Positions 11,207 through 21,160 of a stretch of DNA of 64,000 nucleotides are shown here, in pieces (the first letter of the stretch is position 1; each line of letters opens with the position of its first letter). The translations under genes were made by a program, and so were the position numbers. The notes under the pieces were generated by a model. That model did not search any database. It worked only from the letters and a program-made list of their open reading frames with translations, and had not been told where the DNA came from. The stretch covers positions 111,201,688-111,265,687 of the forward strand of contig NC_086025.1 in assembly GCF_036323735.1 (NCBI RefSeq), read 5' to 3'. Origin of the DNA: Rattus norvegicus (lineage: Eukaryota; Chordata; Mammalia; Rodentia; Muridae).

Positions 11207-12089
11207 CTAGGACGACTGAGTTGAGCCTGACTGCAAACCGTCATAGATCTGGACAAGCACCTCCAATTTCTCCTCCAGCTCCCGAGCCTGCTGCCTCAAC
11301 TCCTCGGCAGACTTTGCTTTTGCGCCCTTGTACAAATTCTTGGACTCTTTCACCAGGCTGATCACATCCCCAATGAGGGACACACCTGCGGTGGCTATGC
11401 CCATGATCCGGGTTCTTCTGCTCATTGCCAGGGCAGTGCCTTTAAAGGCTTTCTTCACATGCTTATCGCTTTGGGCAGAAATGCTTCCCACGGTCATGAG
11501 GCGCTTGACACTAGCTGCTAAGGCAGGGTTGGCTTTGGTAAGCTTGATGGCATAGACGCTCTGCTCAATGCACCGTAGGACTCGGCAGCAACTCTCAGAT
11601 AAGGAAAAGACTTGGGGTCCTGAATAAACCACGGCCTCTGCAGCCATCTTCACTTTAACCATGCTGGTTGACACCAGGTGGCTGGCTTCTGTTTGGGCTG
11701 ATGACTTACTTGTGTAGTCCACGATACCCGTGGAGACACTAGTCACAGCCGCTGCTGCTCCCAGACCCATCCCTGTTGCCAAGAGCACCAGACTGACCCC
11801 AGCTGTCACAGGTACCAGAGCGAGGCCAAGGAGGGTCAGGACTCCAGACACAGTACTGGTAGAGCCAGCTACCACCTTGGAAATGGTGCAGTCCCTGTGA
11901 ACCTTGTCAACCTTGTCTGCAAGGGTGCGAAGCTTCCTGACGTGTCTCTCCAGCTCCAGTTTCACCTGGGGAAACACATCTATGAACCTCTCCACATCCT
12001 GCAGGTCATGTTGGAGCCTGTTCTGGTCTTCCTCAGCCATGTTTGCTGTGAGCGCATTGAGGGCATCACGTAAAGTGTCTGCGTCAGCT
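11207..12089 (-). CDS. APOL second gene, terminal coding exon
   Basis: Acceptor CTGTTACAG lies just above 12089. The first base completes Arg (AG|A), and the exon then reads [10 protein letters not shown] and continues to TGA at 11207-11209. It encodes the membrane-insertion domain and C-terminal helix. The same entry phase is seen in the other APOL gene's last exon at 149. Confidence 0.95.
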
Positions 12090-12547
12090 CTGTAACAGGT
12101 ATCAAGTGATAAAGAGAGATTTAGCTAGGATTTAGGTCAGTGGTGGAGTACTTGCCTAACACACATGGGGCACCAGATTCCATCCCCAGTGCTATAAAAA
12201 TATGAAAATAAACAGTTTGTTATAGGCTCCGTAACATGTACTCTGCCCAGGTCACAGAGTGCCTACTGTGACTTGGGAGGGATTTCATAGACACACAGAA
12301 TCTTCCTTCTGATGGTGAACACTTATTAATTGTAAATTGTTCTTAATCAACAGACGATAATGGGTAAAAGTTGTGTTCAGATGCTCTTCATGGGGCTGGG
12401 GAATTTGCTGCACAGTTAACAGTGCTTGGTGCATGGTCTATGTGGTGAAACGCTCAGGATCGCCTATCCCTCCAACTTCAGGGGATCTGGCACCCTCTTG
12501 TGGCTTCCCTAGGTCTGTGCATGTGCACATTCACACACAGGTAAGTT

Positions 12548-12594
<47 letters not shown>

Positions 12595-14614
12595 GGATGG
12601 ATGGATGGATGGATGGATGGATGGATGGATGGATGGATGGATGGATGGATGGATGGACGGACGGACAGACAGGTAGACAGACAGGCAGATGGACAGGCAG
12701 GTAGATAGATGGACAGACAGACGGATGGATGGACAGATGGACAGACAGACATATGGACAGACAGGTAGATAGACAGACAGACAGACATGTGGACAAGTAG
12801 ACAGACAAACAGGGATGGATGGATGGACAGACAGACAGATAGTTAAAAAGTTATTAAGTTGCCAAACATGGTGGGACACTCCTTTCACTCTTTTAATCCC
12901 AACACTTAGGAGGCAGAGACAGGCAGATCTCTGAGAGTTCAAGGCCAGCTTTATCTACAATCAAATTCCAGTATAGCCAGAGCTATGTGGAGAGACCCTG
13001 TCTCAATAAATAAATAACATAATAAATCTTATTTGTTCATTAACTGCTTTTGTTCTTGCAGTTAGAGAGATGGCTCAGCAGCCAAGAGCACAGTCTGCTC
13101 TCCCAAAGCATCCAGGTTTGGTTCCCAGCACCCAAATGACAGCTCACAATTGCCTATAACTACAGTTCTCGGGGCTCCAATACCCTCTTCTGGTCTCAGT
13201 GGGCACCAGGTCCACACATATACACACAAGCAAAGACATATAAAATAGAAATAAACAAGTCTTTTTAAAAAACATAAAGGGGTTGGGGATTTAGCTCAGT
13301 GGTAGAGCGCTTGCCTAGCAAGCGCAAGGCCCTGGGTTCGGTCCCCAGCTCCGAAAAAAAGAAAAAAGAAAAAAAAACATAAAAAACATTCTTTGGGAGG
13401 GGTGGGGATTGGCACAGTAAGTAAGATGCTTGCCTACCATGTATAAGGCCTGGGGTCTAGCACTGCATAAAGACAGGCATACTGATACACATCGATAATT
13501 CTAGCACTCGATAGGTAGAGGCAGGAGGATGAAAAGTTCAAGATGGTCTTTGGTTATGTCTGAGTTCAAGGCCAATGTCAGACCTTGTTGAAAAAATAAA
13601 TAAAATGCCCTGAGTACCAAGCACTGGATAAAATAGAGACGCCTTCTTGCTCAGGGGTGACACTATGACCATTGGCAGATTTATCAGGGGTGGGGAGGAA
13701 CTGTGAGTGGGGGATGGGGGATGGCTCTGCTGATGAGCACAGGGAAGCAGGACTGTGTTATAAGTCATCCTTAATTCATGGCATGTTTGCTAATGTGTCA
13801 CGAGGTGCCTTCCTTTGCCCTCTGCGGCTGAGATACAATCAGAAGGCCCTGTCATGCCTGCCTGCCAAGACTGTCTGCTCCTGGCTGGGCACTTTGGCTG
13901 GGAACTCATTTGAACCGAGCCATGGTGAGTGAATGAATCTTCTAAGTGTGAATGGATCCAGCAGATGAAGTCGTTTGAGCATCGTCAGGAAGCCACAGTA
14001 GGAAGCACCACAAGTGACCTCAAGGGACGGGTCATACACATATGCAAGGACACTAAAAAAGGCGTAGAGGACCAGGGTTCGGTTCCCAGCACCCACATGG
14101 CAGCTCACACCTGTCTGTAACTCCAGTCCCAGGGGATCTGACGCCATCGCACAGACAGCCATGCAGAACAAAACACCAATGCACATAAAAAAAAATAAAT
14201 CTCTTTTTAAAAAATTAAAATGAGCATAGATAAGATTGTGCTGGGTGTAAAAATAATTACAGGGGCTGGAGAGATGGCTCAGCAGTTAAGAGCACCGACT
14301 GCTCTTCCAGAGGTCCTGAGTTCAGTTCCCAGCCACCACATGGTGGCTCACAACCATCTGTAAAGAGATCCGATGCCCTCTTCTGGTGTATCTGCAGACA
14401 GCAACAGTGTTTCATGTTGAGATGTGAATCTCGCCCCCACAGTGTATCATAGTTGAATATATCTTAAAATCAGGAAAATCTAGGATCTGATTTCTGTACC
14501 CAGGCATTTTCTATATTAATGAGTGTTCAGTCTTTACCCTATGGTGTGCAGAAGGGGCTTTGGTGTCATTTCTGACCTCCAGGAAAGTAAGAAACCCCAG
14601 GTCAGCCTTAAGGA

Positions 14615-14672
<58 letters not shown>

Positions 14673-15337
14673 CCCAGCCTTCGGATGCCTCTCAGTTTCA
14701 CTGAGAGACACGGGCACATTCCCAAAGCACAGTTGTGGGTATATCCAGGAGGTGCTTTGGAGAGCACCACCCGTGTGAACAAGGGCACTGGGTGAGGAAG
14801 ACACGAGGTGAATAAGGCTGCACCATCCACAGGCAGGGGACGAGAAGCCAGGAAGAGGGAAGTCCTTAACTGCAGGTGACCTGGACAACTCAGCCTCAGC
14901 CACAAAGGCCTCCCAGGCTCCATCTTCAGTCAGCAGCAGCTTCAGGTCGTCCCTGCCCGACGTGTGCTGCAGATACTCAGTGGCTTCCTCAATGAAGGTT
15001 CTGCTTGCTGGGTGGAGAGGAGAGGAGGTAGAAGGACAAATGGAGGAGCTTGAGTAACGCTAAGCATTGAGCCGGCTTCCCAGGCTGCCCTAGTCCCACC
15101 CGAGGAGGTGGGATTAGGAAGGAGGTGAGTCCCGCTGTACTCCCCAAGGACAGGGCCAGACACAGACCTCCCCTGTGGAGAGCTGGTGTTGGGAGAACAC
15201 CTATAATGCCCCCTTGGGTCACCCCTGTGCTGTCCTCAATTTCTCTACACTCGGTATGGAGGTCCAGGCCACTGCAAGAAGAAGCCAGGGGAATATAAAT
15301 AACTACCTGGAGAGTCCTCGCCATCTGAAGGGTCCAT
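11207..15337 (-). CDS. Apolipoprotein L family protein, complete (three coding exons)
   Basis: The reading frame joins 15337-15307, 15007-14881 and 12089-11207 on the - strand: 31 + 127 + 883 bases, 346 codons plus stop. Seen: the start lies in a good Kozak context (ACCATGG) and gives [10 protein letters not shown], with no signal peptide. The second exon carries [11 protein letters not shown] and [17 protein letters not shown], strongly like the human APOL1/APOL2 N-terminal helices. The third holds [13 protein letters not shown], the hydrophobic hairpin [16 protein letters not shown]...[15 protein letters not shown], and a C-terminal helix ([19 protein letters not shown]). Known: APOL proteins are mostly intracellular, membrane-associated and often induced by interferon; secreted trypanolytic APOL1 is a primate speciality. 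Inference: with no signal peptide this is an intracellular member. The paralogue name (Apol3, Apol8 and similar are candidates) cannot be fixed here. Untranslated 5' exons are not resolved. Confidence 0.92.
12106..12212 (+). mobile_element. Diverged ID/B4-type SINE
   Basis: TTTAGGTCAGTGGTGGAGTACTTGCCTAACACACATGGGGC...CCCAGTGC is a degraded ID-like tRNA-derived head followed by an A-rich tail. It lies in the intron next to the terminal APOL exon. Confidence 0.6.
12392..12545 (+). mobile_element. Diverged B3-type SINE
   Basis: GGGGCTGGGGAATTTGCTGCACAGTTAA... through GGGGATCTGGCACCCTCTTGTGGC fits a B2/B3-family SINE. The compound microsatellite starts directly at its 3' end, so the array may have grown from this tail. 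Confidence 0.6.
12547..12840. repeat. Compound (GATA)n(GGAT)n(ACAG)n microsatellite
   Basis: About 11 GATA units are followed by about 16 GGAT units, then a long mosaic of GGAC, ACAG, GGAT and TAGA tetramers. All blocks keep a 4-base period. It sits in the long intron of the second APOL gene. Confidence 0.97.
12861..13020 (+). mobile_element. B1 SINE, forward orientation
   Basis: GCCAAACATGGTGGGACACTCC, TTTTAATCCCAACACTTAGGAGGCAGAGACAGGCAG and GAGACCCTGTCTCAATAAATAAATAA define a B1 with its A-rich tail. Confidence 0.9.
13058..13277 (+). mobile_element. B3 SINE, forward orientation
   Basis: GAGAGATGGCTCAGCAGCCAAGAGCAC... and GGTTCCCAGCACCCA...GACAGCTCACAATTGCC are tRNA-derived B2/B3 A-box/B-box and body sequence, followed by an AT-rich tail. 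Confidence 0.85.
13278..13378 (+). mobile_element. ID SINE (rat-type), forward
   Basis: Near-consensus body GGGGTTGGGGATTTAGCTCAGTGG...GGTTCGGTCCCCAGCTCCG plus an A-rich tail. Internal pol III A and B boxes are intact in sequence. Young ID copies of this kind are the main reason for calling the organism rat. Confidence 0.97.
13396..13605 (+). mobile_element. B4-type SINE
   Basis: An ID-like head (GGGGTGGGGATTGGCACAGTAAGTAAGATGCTTGCCTACC) is fused to a B1-like tail (AATTCTAGCACTCGATAGGTAGAGGCAGGAGGATGA), the composition expected of B4. Confidence 0.75.
14068..14213 (+). mobile_element. B3 SINE, 5'-truncated
   Basis: GGTTCGGTTCCCAGCACCCACATGGCAGCTCACACCTGTC is followed by an A-rich tail. The A-box head is missing. 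Confidence 0.75.
14262..14408 (+). mobile_element. B2 SINE, 3'-incomplete
   Basis: Near-consensus GGGGCTGGAGAGATGGCTCAGCAGTTAAGAGCACCGACTGC through CTCTTCTGGTGTATCTGCAGACAGC. The usual TACAGTGTACTCAT end and A-tail are absent. Confidence 0.9.
14618..14671. repeat. (TG)n microsatellite
   Basis: About 27 perfect TG dinucleotides, about 210 bases downstream of the 127-bp APOL exon's donor when read on the gene's strand (CA repeats in the transcript). Confidence 0.98.
14881..15007 (-). CDS. APOL second gene, middle coding exon (127 bp)
   Basis: It encodes [20 protein letters not shown] and then the [11 protein letters not shown] motif and AEAELS. Acceptor CACCCAG lies above 15007. The donor is CCAG|GTCACC, a weak consensus, but it is required to keep frame (AG|A = Arg) and is supported by the matching human protein boundary. 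Confidence 0.85.
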
Positions 15338-15366
15338 GGTGTCAAATGCAGGATCTCTGCCCCAAG
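15307..15366 (-). CDS. APOL second gene, first coding exon
   Basis: A 60-bp exon: acceptor CCTTGCAG above 15366, 29 bases of 5' UTR, ATG at 15337-15335, ten codons plus one base, donor CCAG|GTAGTT. Codon completion with the next exon (G|CA, Ala) keeps frame. Because it begins at an acceptor, at least one non-coding exon must lie further upstream. Confidence 0.8.
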
Positions 15367-15369
15367 CTG

Positions 15370-16220
15370 CAAGGAGGAGAAAACAAACTGCAACAGAGGG
15401 GGATCAGCTACAGAGAAGGCAAACACCTAAGCCCTGTAGCCCACTGTTCCCTCCACAGTGTCTGCCGTGGACCAGACATTACCCAAAGTGTTTCTCTTCC
15501 CTGTCGTCTGCAGACACCTGCTTGTCATCTAACTGTCCATCCCAAATCTGCCATTCCAGCCCAGGCAAAGGCACCTGTCCCATTGGGATCAGCTGATGAT
15601 GCAGCTGTGGGAAGTAACTAACTTTGTATACAGAAGGCAAGAAGAGGGGGAATGCTCTGGCAGCCCTCTGAGGGTAGGAACACATGGGAACTAATGATAA
15701 GAACTGGTGTTTACAAGGCTAGCTAACACCCCCAGTCTGCATACCAGTGTTAGAGCCAGCATGTGAGCCCAAGCCGTTCTGAGGCGTGACCCCCTTGACT
15801 AAGCCTGGGTCCCTTAAACACTCCAGCAGGATATATCCTCCTGTTCCCGTGCAGTGTGCTGCTGATGCTTCCCATCAACAGCCACGCCTGTGCCCTCCAG
15901 GGGACAAGTTCACACTCCTTGCTTCTGCAGGATCCTGCATCTAACCAGGGCCTAGAAGCCTGCCACTCCCTGTCTCTGTTTTTGTACTTGCTCTGGGCTG
16001 CCCATCTACCATCCCTAACCATTGAACCTCAGGTCATAGCCATCCTTTATGTAAGTCACAGCACTAAGAACATTCTCCTTTAATAGAACTTTGCATTTCA
16101 GGTTACTTCCTCAAGAGGTCTGGTAAAATGGCACAGTAGGTGAGGGTGCTTGTGGCTAAGGCTGATGAGCAGAGTTCAATCCCAGACCCTTATAGTGGAA
16201 AGACAGAGTTCACTCTCACA
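15370..16220. other. Region upstream of known APOL coding exons
   Basis: No further coding exon is recognised. An untranslated first exon and promoter of the second APOL gene should lie in this or the next several kilobases, but I cannot place them from sequence alone. Confidence 0.35.
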
Positions 16221-16221
16221 A

Positions 16222-16249
16222 GTTGTCCTCTGGCTTACACACACATACA

Positions 16250-16304
<55 letters not shown>
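16222..16304. repeat. (CA)n microsatellite
   Basis: A perfect CA run (about 16248-16304) preceded by imperfect ACACACATACACAAACACAC. It sits at the end of a degenerate B3-like segment. Confidence 0.97.
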
Positions 16305-16307
<3 letters not shown>

Positions 16308-16318
16308 AAAAATAAGTC

Positions 16319-16510
16319 TAGGCTGGTGTGGTGGCACATGCCTTTAATCCCAGCACTCTGGAAGCAGAGGCAAGTGGATCTCTAAATTTAAAGCCAGTCT
16401 GGTCAACATAACAAATTGGGGACCAGCCAGGGCTACACAGTAAGACTCTATTTCTAAAAACAAAAACAAAACAAATAAAAAAAGAGAAAAAGAAAGAAAG
16501 AAAAAATATT
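16319..16510 (+). mobile_element. B1 SINE, forward orientation
   Basis: GGCTGGTGTGGTGGCACATGCC, TTTAATCCCAGCACTCTGGAAGCAGAGG and CAGCCAGGGCTACACAGTAAGACTC are B1 body, followed by a long A-rich tail. Confidence 0.92.
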
Positions 16511-16612
16511 TTAAAAAATAAAAAGAAACTAGCTTACTTCCTAAGCAGAAAGCTAAAAGTAGTTCCATCCCACTGGTATGGTGGGTGTGGGCAATCAGTA
16601 AGAATTGTTTCT

Positions 16613-16787
16613 GGGGCTGGAGAGATGGCTCAGTGGTTAAGAGCACTGACTGCTCTTCCAGAGGTCCTGAGTTCAAATCCCAGCAACCACATGGTGGCTC
16701 ACAACCATCTGTAATGGGATCCGATGCCCTCTTCTGGTGTATCTGAAGACAGCTACAGTGTACTTACATATAATAAATAAATCTTTA
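16613..16787 (+). mobile_element. B2 SINE, full-length, with target-site duplication
   Basis: Complete B2 from GGGGCTGGAGAGATGG to the AATAAATAAATCTTTA tail. It is flanked by AAGAATTGTTTCT at 16600-16612 and AAGAATTGGTTCT at 16788-16800, differing at one base. The right flank is itself the left duplication of the following ID element. Confidence 0.95.
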
Positions 16788-16800
16788 AAGAATTGGTTCT

Positions 16801-16900
16801 GGGGGTTGGGGATTTAGCTCAGCGGTAGAGCGCTTGCCTAGCAAGCGCAAGGCCCTGGGTTTGGTCCCCAGCTCCGAAAAAAAAAAAAGAAAAAAAAAAA
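16801..16900 (+). mobile_element. ID SINE with target-site duplication
   Basis: ID body GGGGGTTGGGGATTTAGCTCAGCGG... plus A-rich tail, flanked by identical AAGAATTGGTTCT at 16788-16800 and 16901-16913. Confidence 0.96.
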
Positions 16901-16913
16901 AAGAATTGGTTCT

Positions 16914-18020
16914 GATGGTATTTTTCAGGCATAAAAAGGCCTGACAGAAACAGAGAGAGGCCTGCAAATGTCCCCCAAGTCACCAGATGAGATGAAGTGG
17001 CCTTTTCAAGTGCCTGTCCCTTTCCGACCTTCACTGCCATTTCCAATCCTGCCCAGCTCTGCATGCACACTTGGTACACCGAGGCACTCCATTACAGGGT
17101 TAACTACCACAGGGTTAACTTAACCAAGACTTGTCTGGCTCTCCCCACCTCTCTGGAGCTCTGGGAAGGCACCTACCAGCCGCCAGGACCAAGAACCCCA
17201 GTTCCTGCAAGAGCAACAAGGAGGAGAGTTTCTCAATGTCTTCTCAGAAGGTTCATCAATATTCTGTCCTTTCATAAGCAGATAAAATCTTCTTGCTCTG
17301 TTATTCTTGTCTTAGTGGTGACTACTCACTCCCCACCCCCAGGCAGAGAAGTTCATATGCAAAGAAAGCCCCCAGTCTCAATTCTTTGGCCCCTCAGTAA
17401 AGCCTTGCACTGACCTGGTCCCGTGCTGCTGTAGCCGGGTGCTAATATGGGCACAGTGGACCTCTTAACGCGGCTGTGACTCGGTTTATAGAAAGGCTGT
17501 TCCAGGAAGGACTACCCCGCCCTGCTTCTGGCCAGCTGTGCAGCCCTGATAGGAACCCTCTTCTTCCCAGCTGGAGCTCCAGCAATCAAGCAAAGCCCGA
17601 CCCACCCCTTCTCAGGGCATCCTCAGGGTAGGGAGGGAGGAAGTGAAGACAGCTTGCTCCTTCTAAGGGGTCCCTGATGACCTTTCAGGGTCATGTTGAA
17701 GCCCCTCTAGCCAGAACTCCAGGCCTCAAGCCTGCTGCAGCCCCTCTGTCCTCCCTCCTTCCCTCCCAACCATCCAATTCTATCATACACCTTCAAGTGC
17801 ATCCTGCCCCACTGACTGTGACACCTCCACGTCTTTGCTGTGACTGACCCTCTAGTGAGACTTTTCACACTCCACAGTGAGACACTTCTATTCTTCCTGA
17901 CCCTTCATCTCCCCACAGTGGCTGTGGCACCTTCCTCCCACTGTAGAGACGCCAACCCCATCCCACAGGTGGGCAGTGGCCTTTGGGGTGTCAGCAGCAC
18001 AAACGATGTGTCCATCAGTT
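16914..18020. other. Intergenic, nothing recognised
   Basis: Relatively repeat-free 1.1 kb between SINE clusters. No gene was identified. It could hold the promoter or 5' untranslated exons of the second APOL gene, but I see no decisive motif. Confidence 0.35.
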
Positions 18021-18035
18021 GAAAACACAGGTTCT

Positions 18036-18115
18036 GGGGGTTGGGGATTTAGCTCAGTGGTAGAGCACTTGCCTAGCAAGCGCAAGGACCTGGGTTCGGT
18101 CCCGAGCTCCCAAAA
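18036..18115 (+). mobile_element. ID SINE whose tail has become a microsatellite
   Basis: ID body from GGGGGTTGGGGATTTAGC to CCCGAGCTCCC. The 5' flank GAAAACACAGGTTC (18021-18034) recurs at 18278-18291, after the GAAA/GGAA array, so the array lies inside the duplicated target site. Confidence 0.95.
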
Positions 18116-18129
18116 AAAGAAAAAGAAAA

Positions 18130-18172
<43 letters not shown>

Positions 18173-18203
18173 GAAGGAAGGAAGGAAGGAAGGAAGGAAG
18201 GAA

Positions 18204-18257
<54 letters not shown>

Positions 18258-18278
18258 AGGAAGAAGAAAGAAAGAAAG
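18110..18278. repeat. (GAAA)n(GGAA)n(GAAA)n array
   Basis: About 165 bp of GAAA with a central block of about eight GGAA units. It occupies the poly(A)-tail position of the ID SINE. Confidence 0.98.
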
Positions 18279-18364
18279 AAAACACAGGTTCCTGGTGGGC
18301 AGAGTGGAGATCAGTGCTGCCCCATTTACTCCGAGACTGAAGTACTAAGTGTGACCTTTAAAAG

Positions 18365-18520
18365 ACACATTGGTGGCACAAACCTAGAACCCCAGCACTC
18401 AGGAAGCTTGGATGAAAAGGTTTAGAGCCAGACTGGACTATGTAGGGGAACTGGGATTTCTAGAGAGACACTGTCTCAAAAATAAAATAAAATAAAATAA
18501 AAATTAAAATAAAAAAAGGC
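18365..18520 (+). mobile_element. Diverged B1-like SINE with AAAAT tail
   Basis: ATTGGTGGCACAAACCTAGAACCCCAGCACTCAGGAAGC... and GAGAGACACTGTCTCAAAAATAAAATAAAAT fit a degraded B1. Confidence 0.75.
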
Positions 18521-19817
18521 TGTGAGTTAGTCTGCACCTCTGTGCACTCAGTCTCTCAAACCCATGGTCTACCCAGTGATCTTAGGATTACAGAGCTGGT
18601 ATGGCTCTAGGGATAATGTTTGGCAATGTGTCCCTCTTAGTCCCCACACCTTATGTCCTTGCCTATCTGGACTCCCAGGACAGCTCCTGCTTTCTGATAT
18701 GAGGAGTCAGGGGTGAGGTGATCCAGCTGATTAGTCTGGAGCCCTTGGCAAATCGCCCCACCACTGGGCCCTCAGTTTCCCCCACAGGACCTGAAACAGA
18801 CTTGATGCTCAAAAGGAGGGTTAGATGAGAGCTCTTTGGGCTGTCTGCATCTCAGGAGCCAGACTTAGTCCCTGTCAGACAACCAGGGAGGCAGCACCAA
18901 GATTCAAACTGAGATAAACATTCTGACATGTGACACCCATAATCCCCCCTTTTTGCTTATAGTTATTTTGTGGTCTTTTTTTCCCTATAGTTTCCCTTCC
19001 ATCAAGTCTTCCCCCTTTTCGAGAACTGACATTAATAGTAATTCTACAGCCAAACAAAACTACTTAAAGGTGCAGAACCAGGTGAATTCCCAGTATGAGC
19101 AGTGAGCAGTAATCAGGCTGGAATAGACCAGAACATGGTCTCTCCAACAGTCTTGGATGGAGCCACCTGGATGGGACTCACTTGGCAGGTTAGGGTACAG
19201 AGATCTTGAACCCTAGAGACTCCCCGACATCTGAAGATCTGCTACACAACAGCTCAATTTGACTGGTGGCATCCTAAGCAAGTCTCCCAGGATGCACACA
19301 CCCCATCCCACCCCGGCACAGGGATTGATTGACATCTCAGCCTGAAGTCAGGCAGAATGCAACACCATCTAGTGGATGGTGGAAGGATCAGCAGCCAAAG
19401 CCATCTATCTGGCCACCATGATCACCTCGATCCCAGCACACATTGGCACAGACAAGCCAAATTTTAAAAGCTTGTCTGGGTGCTATACTGGTGGCCCCAG
19501 GACAGGCACCCACGTCTCAGAATGCAGAAGGGGACAGGGACCTCACAACTGAGCATTTGACCCAGGACTTCTAAAGTACCTACTGGTCACCCCAGACTAA
19601 CCTGCCAGGACTATGAAACACAGGAAGGAAAACCATATCCCCCATTCATAGTCCTGCATGAAGGCCTGGGAGTGGGAAGGGCAGCCATTGCTCCCAGCCA
19701 CCGCAGCCTGGTCACCGGCCTCAATGAGAGAACTGTGCTGTCTTTGTTCAGATGGGATGTCATGTCTCCAAACATGTCGGCTTCAGGGTTTAGAGTGAAG
19801 TATAAAAATGACAGGCT
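18521..19817. other. Intergenic, nothing recognised
   Basis: 1.3 kb with no gene, RNA or clear repeat that I can support. Confidence 0.35.
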
Positions 19818-19818
19818 C

Positions 19819-19910
19819 GGGGTTGGGGATTTAGCTCAGTGGTAGAGCGCTTGCCTAGCAAGTGCAAGACCCTGGGTTCGGTCCCCAGCTCTGAAAAAAA
19901 AAAAGAAAAA
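19819..19910 (+). mobile_element. ID SINE with perfect target-site duplication
   Basis: Near-consensus ID body and A-tail, flanked by AAAATGACAGGCTC at 19805-19818 and 19911-19924. Confidence 0.97.
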
Positions 19911-20437
19911 AAAATGACAGGCTCTAAATCGCCATTACTGAACTTTTTTGATGCCATGCAAATAACGCTGCCCTCGGTTTGAGGCACAGATAACTGTCAG
20001 GAGCGTCAGACACATTGGCTGAGTGAATACAGCAGCTTTGGGACTCCGATTTCAAACAGGACAAACTATTAACCCGAGAGGCTGGAGTTCACCTCAAAAC
20101 TGTTGAGAGCTGAGAATGAGGATGGTGCTGGTGAGCTTTAACCAGAGAGAGGATCCCGTTTCAAGTTCAGTAGACTCTCAAACAGGAGGGAAGAGGGGCT
20201 AGGAGCCACCCCATTGGACAGCTCTGCAGCATGTGTCCAGGGCATCACCACACTCCTCAGTCACCAAAGAGGGTTGGCTGAGGTCAGTCATGCCACAGCA
20301 TGGCCTTGAAATTCATAGCACCCGGCCCCTAGAACCAGACGGAGGCCAGAGTGTGACGCTGGCAGAGCCTGTAAACCAAGAATCTGGGATTGTGTGGGCC
20401 TTAAACCCAACGCCATGTGTCCTTTTAAGAGACCTAC

Positions 20438-20610
20438 AGGGCTGGAGAGATGGCTCAGCGGTTAAGAGCACTGACTGCTCTTCCAGAGGTCCTGAGTTCA
20501 AATCCCAGCAACCATATGGTGGCTCACAACCATCTGTAATGGGATCCGATGCCCTCTTCTGGTGCGTCTGAATATAGCTACAGTGTACTCATGTAAATAA
20601 AATAAATAAA
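20438..20610 (+). mobile_element. B2 SINE, full-length
   Basis: Complete B2 from GGGCTGGAGAGATGGCTCAGCGG to TACAGTGTACTCATGTAAATAAAATAAATAAAATC. The following GAAA/GGAA array starts directly at its tail. Confidence 0.95.
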
Positions 20611-20680
20611 ATCTTAAAAAGAAAAAAAGAAAGAAAGAGAGAAAGGAAGGAAGGAAGGAAGGAAGGAAGGAAGGAAGGAA

Positions 20681-20742
<62 letters not shown>

Positions 20743-20748
20743 AGAAAG
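20611..20748. repeat. (GAAA)n(GGAA)n(GAAA)n array
   Basis: About 140 bp with about 10 GGAA units flanked by GAAA units. It abuts a B2 tail, the same layout as the array at 18110-18278. Confidence 0.98.
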
Positions 20749-20761
20749 CTAGCTACAGAAG

Positions 20762-20995
20762 GGGCTGACAAGATGGCTCAGTGAGCAAAGGCACCTGCTG
20801 CAAAGCACGGTGGGGTTTGAATTTGATCCCTGGGATCCTGCTCCTTCAAGTTGTCCTCTGAATCAAAGAAGCTTATGTGTACACACACAACACACACAGA
20901 TGGGGGTGTGGGGAGGTTGTGTGTGCACACACAAACATACACACAGAAAGAGGGAGAGAACGGGGGAAAGACAGACAGACAGACAGACAAAGGCT
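20762..20995 (+). mobile_element. B3-like SINE with CA-rich end
   Basis: GGGCTGACAAGATGGCTCAGTGAGCAAAGGCACCTGC...TTGAATTTGATCCC is a tRNA-derived head. CA-rich and GACA-repeat sequence follows. Confidence 0.65.
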
Positions 20996-21013
20996 AATTT
21001 TTTTAATTTTTCA

Positions 21014-21160
21014 GGGCTGAAGAGAAGGCTCGGTAGCTTCGAGTACTTGTCTTGCAGAGGGCTGGCGCTCACAAGCATGTGTGACTCCAGTTCAGGCAGG
21101 AATCTGATGCCCTCTTCTGACCAACAGGCATGCAAGTAAAACACAGGCATACACACAGAT
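21014..21160 (+). mobile_element. Diverged B3-like SINE
   Basis: AGGGCTGAAGAGAAGGCTCGGTAG... and AATCTGATGCCCTCTTCTGACCAACAGGCATGCAAG resemble B2/B3 bodies. Confidence 0.65.

Noticed and set aside
12038..12040. ATG at 12040 as start of the second APOL protein
   Set aside because: The frame continues upstream through the acceptor at 12089 to two more exons with strong APOL similarity and a better-placed ATG at 15337.
12478..12942. Open frames rich in HPSI/LSIY/CLSV on the - strand
   Set aside because: Translation of a tetranucleotide microsatellite.
16914..18020. Interferon-response promoter for the second APOL gene
   Set aside because: Expected from the family, but I could not find a convincing ISRE or GAS element with a first exon, so no promoter is annotated.
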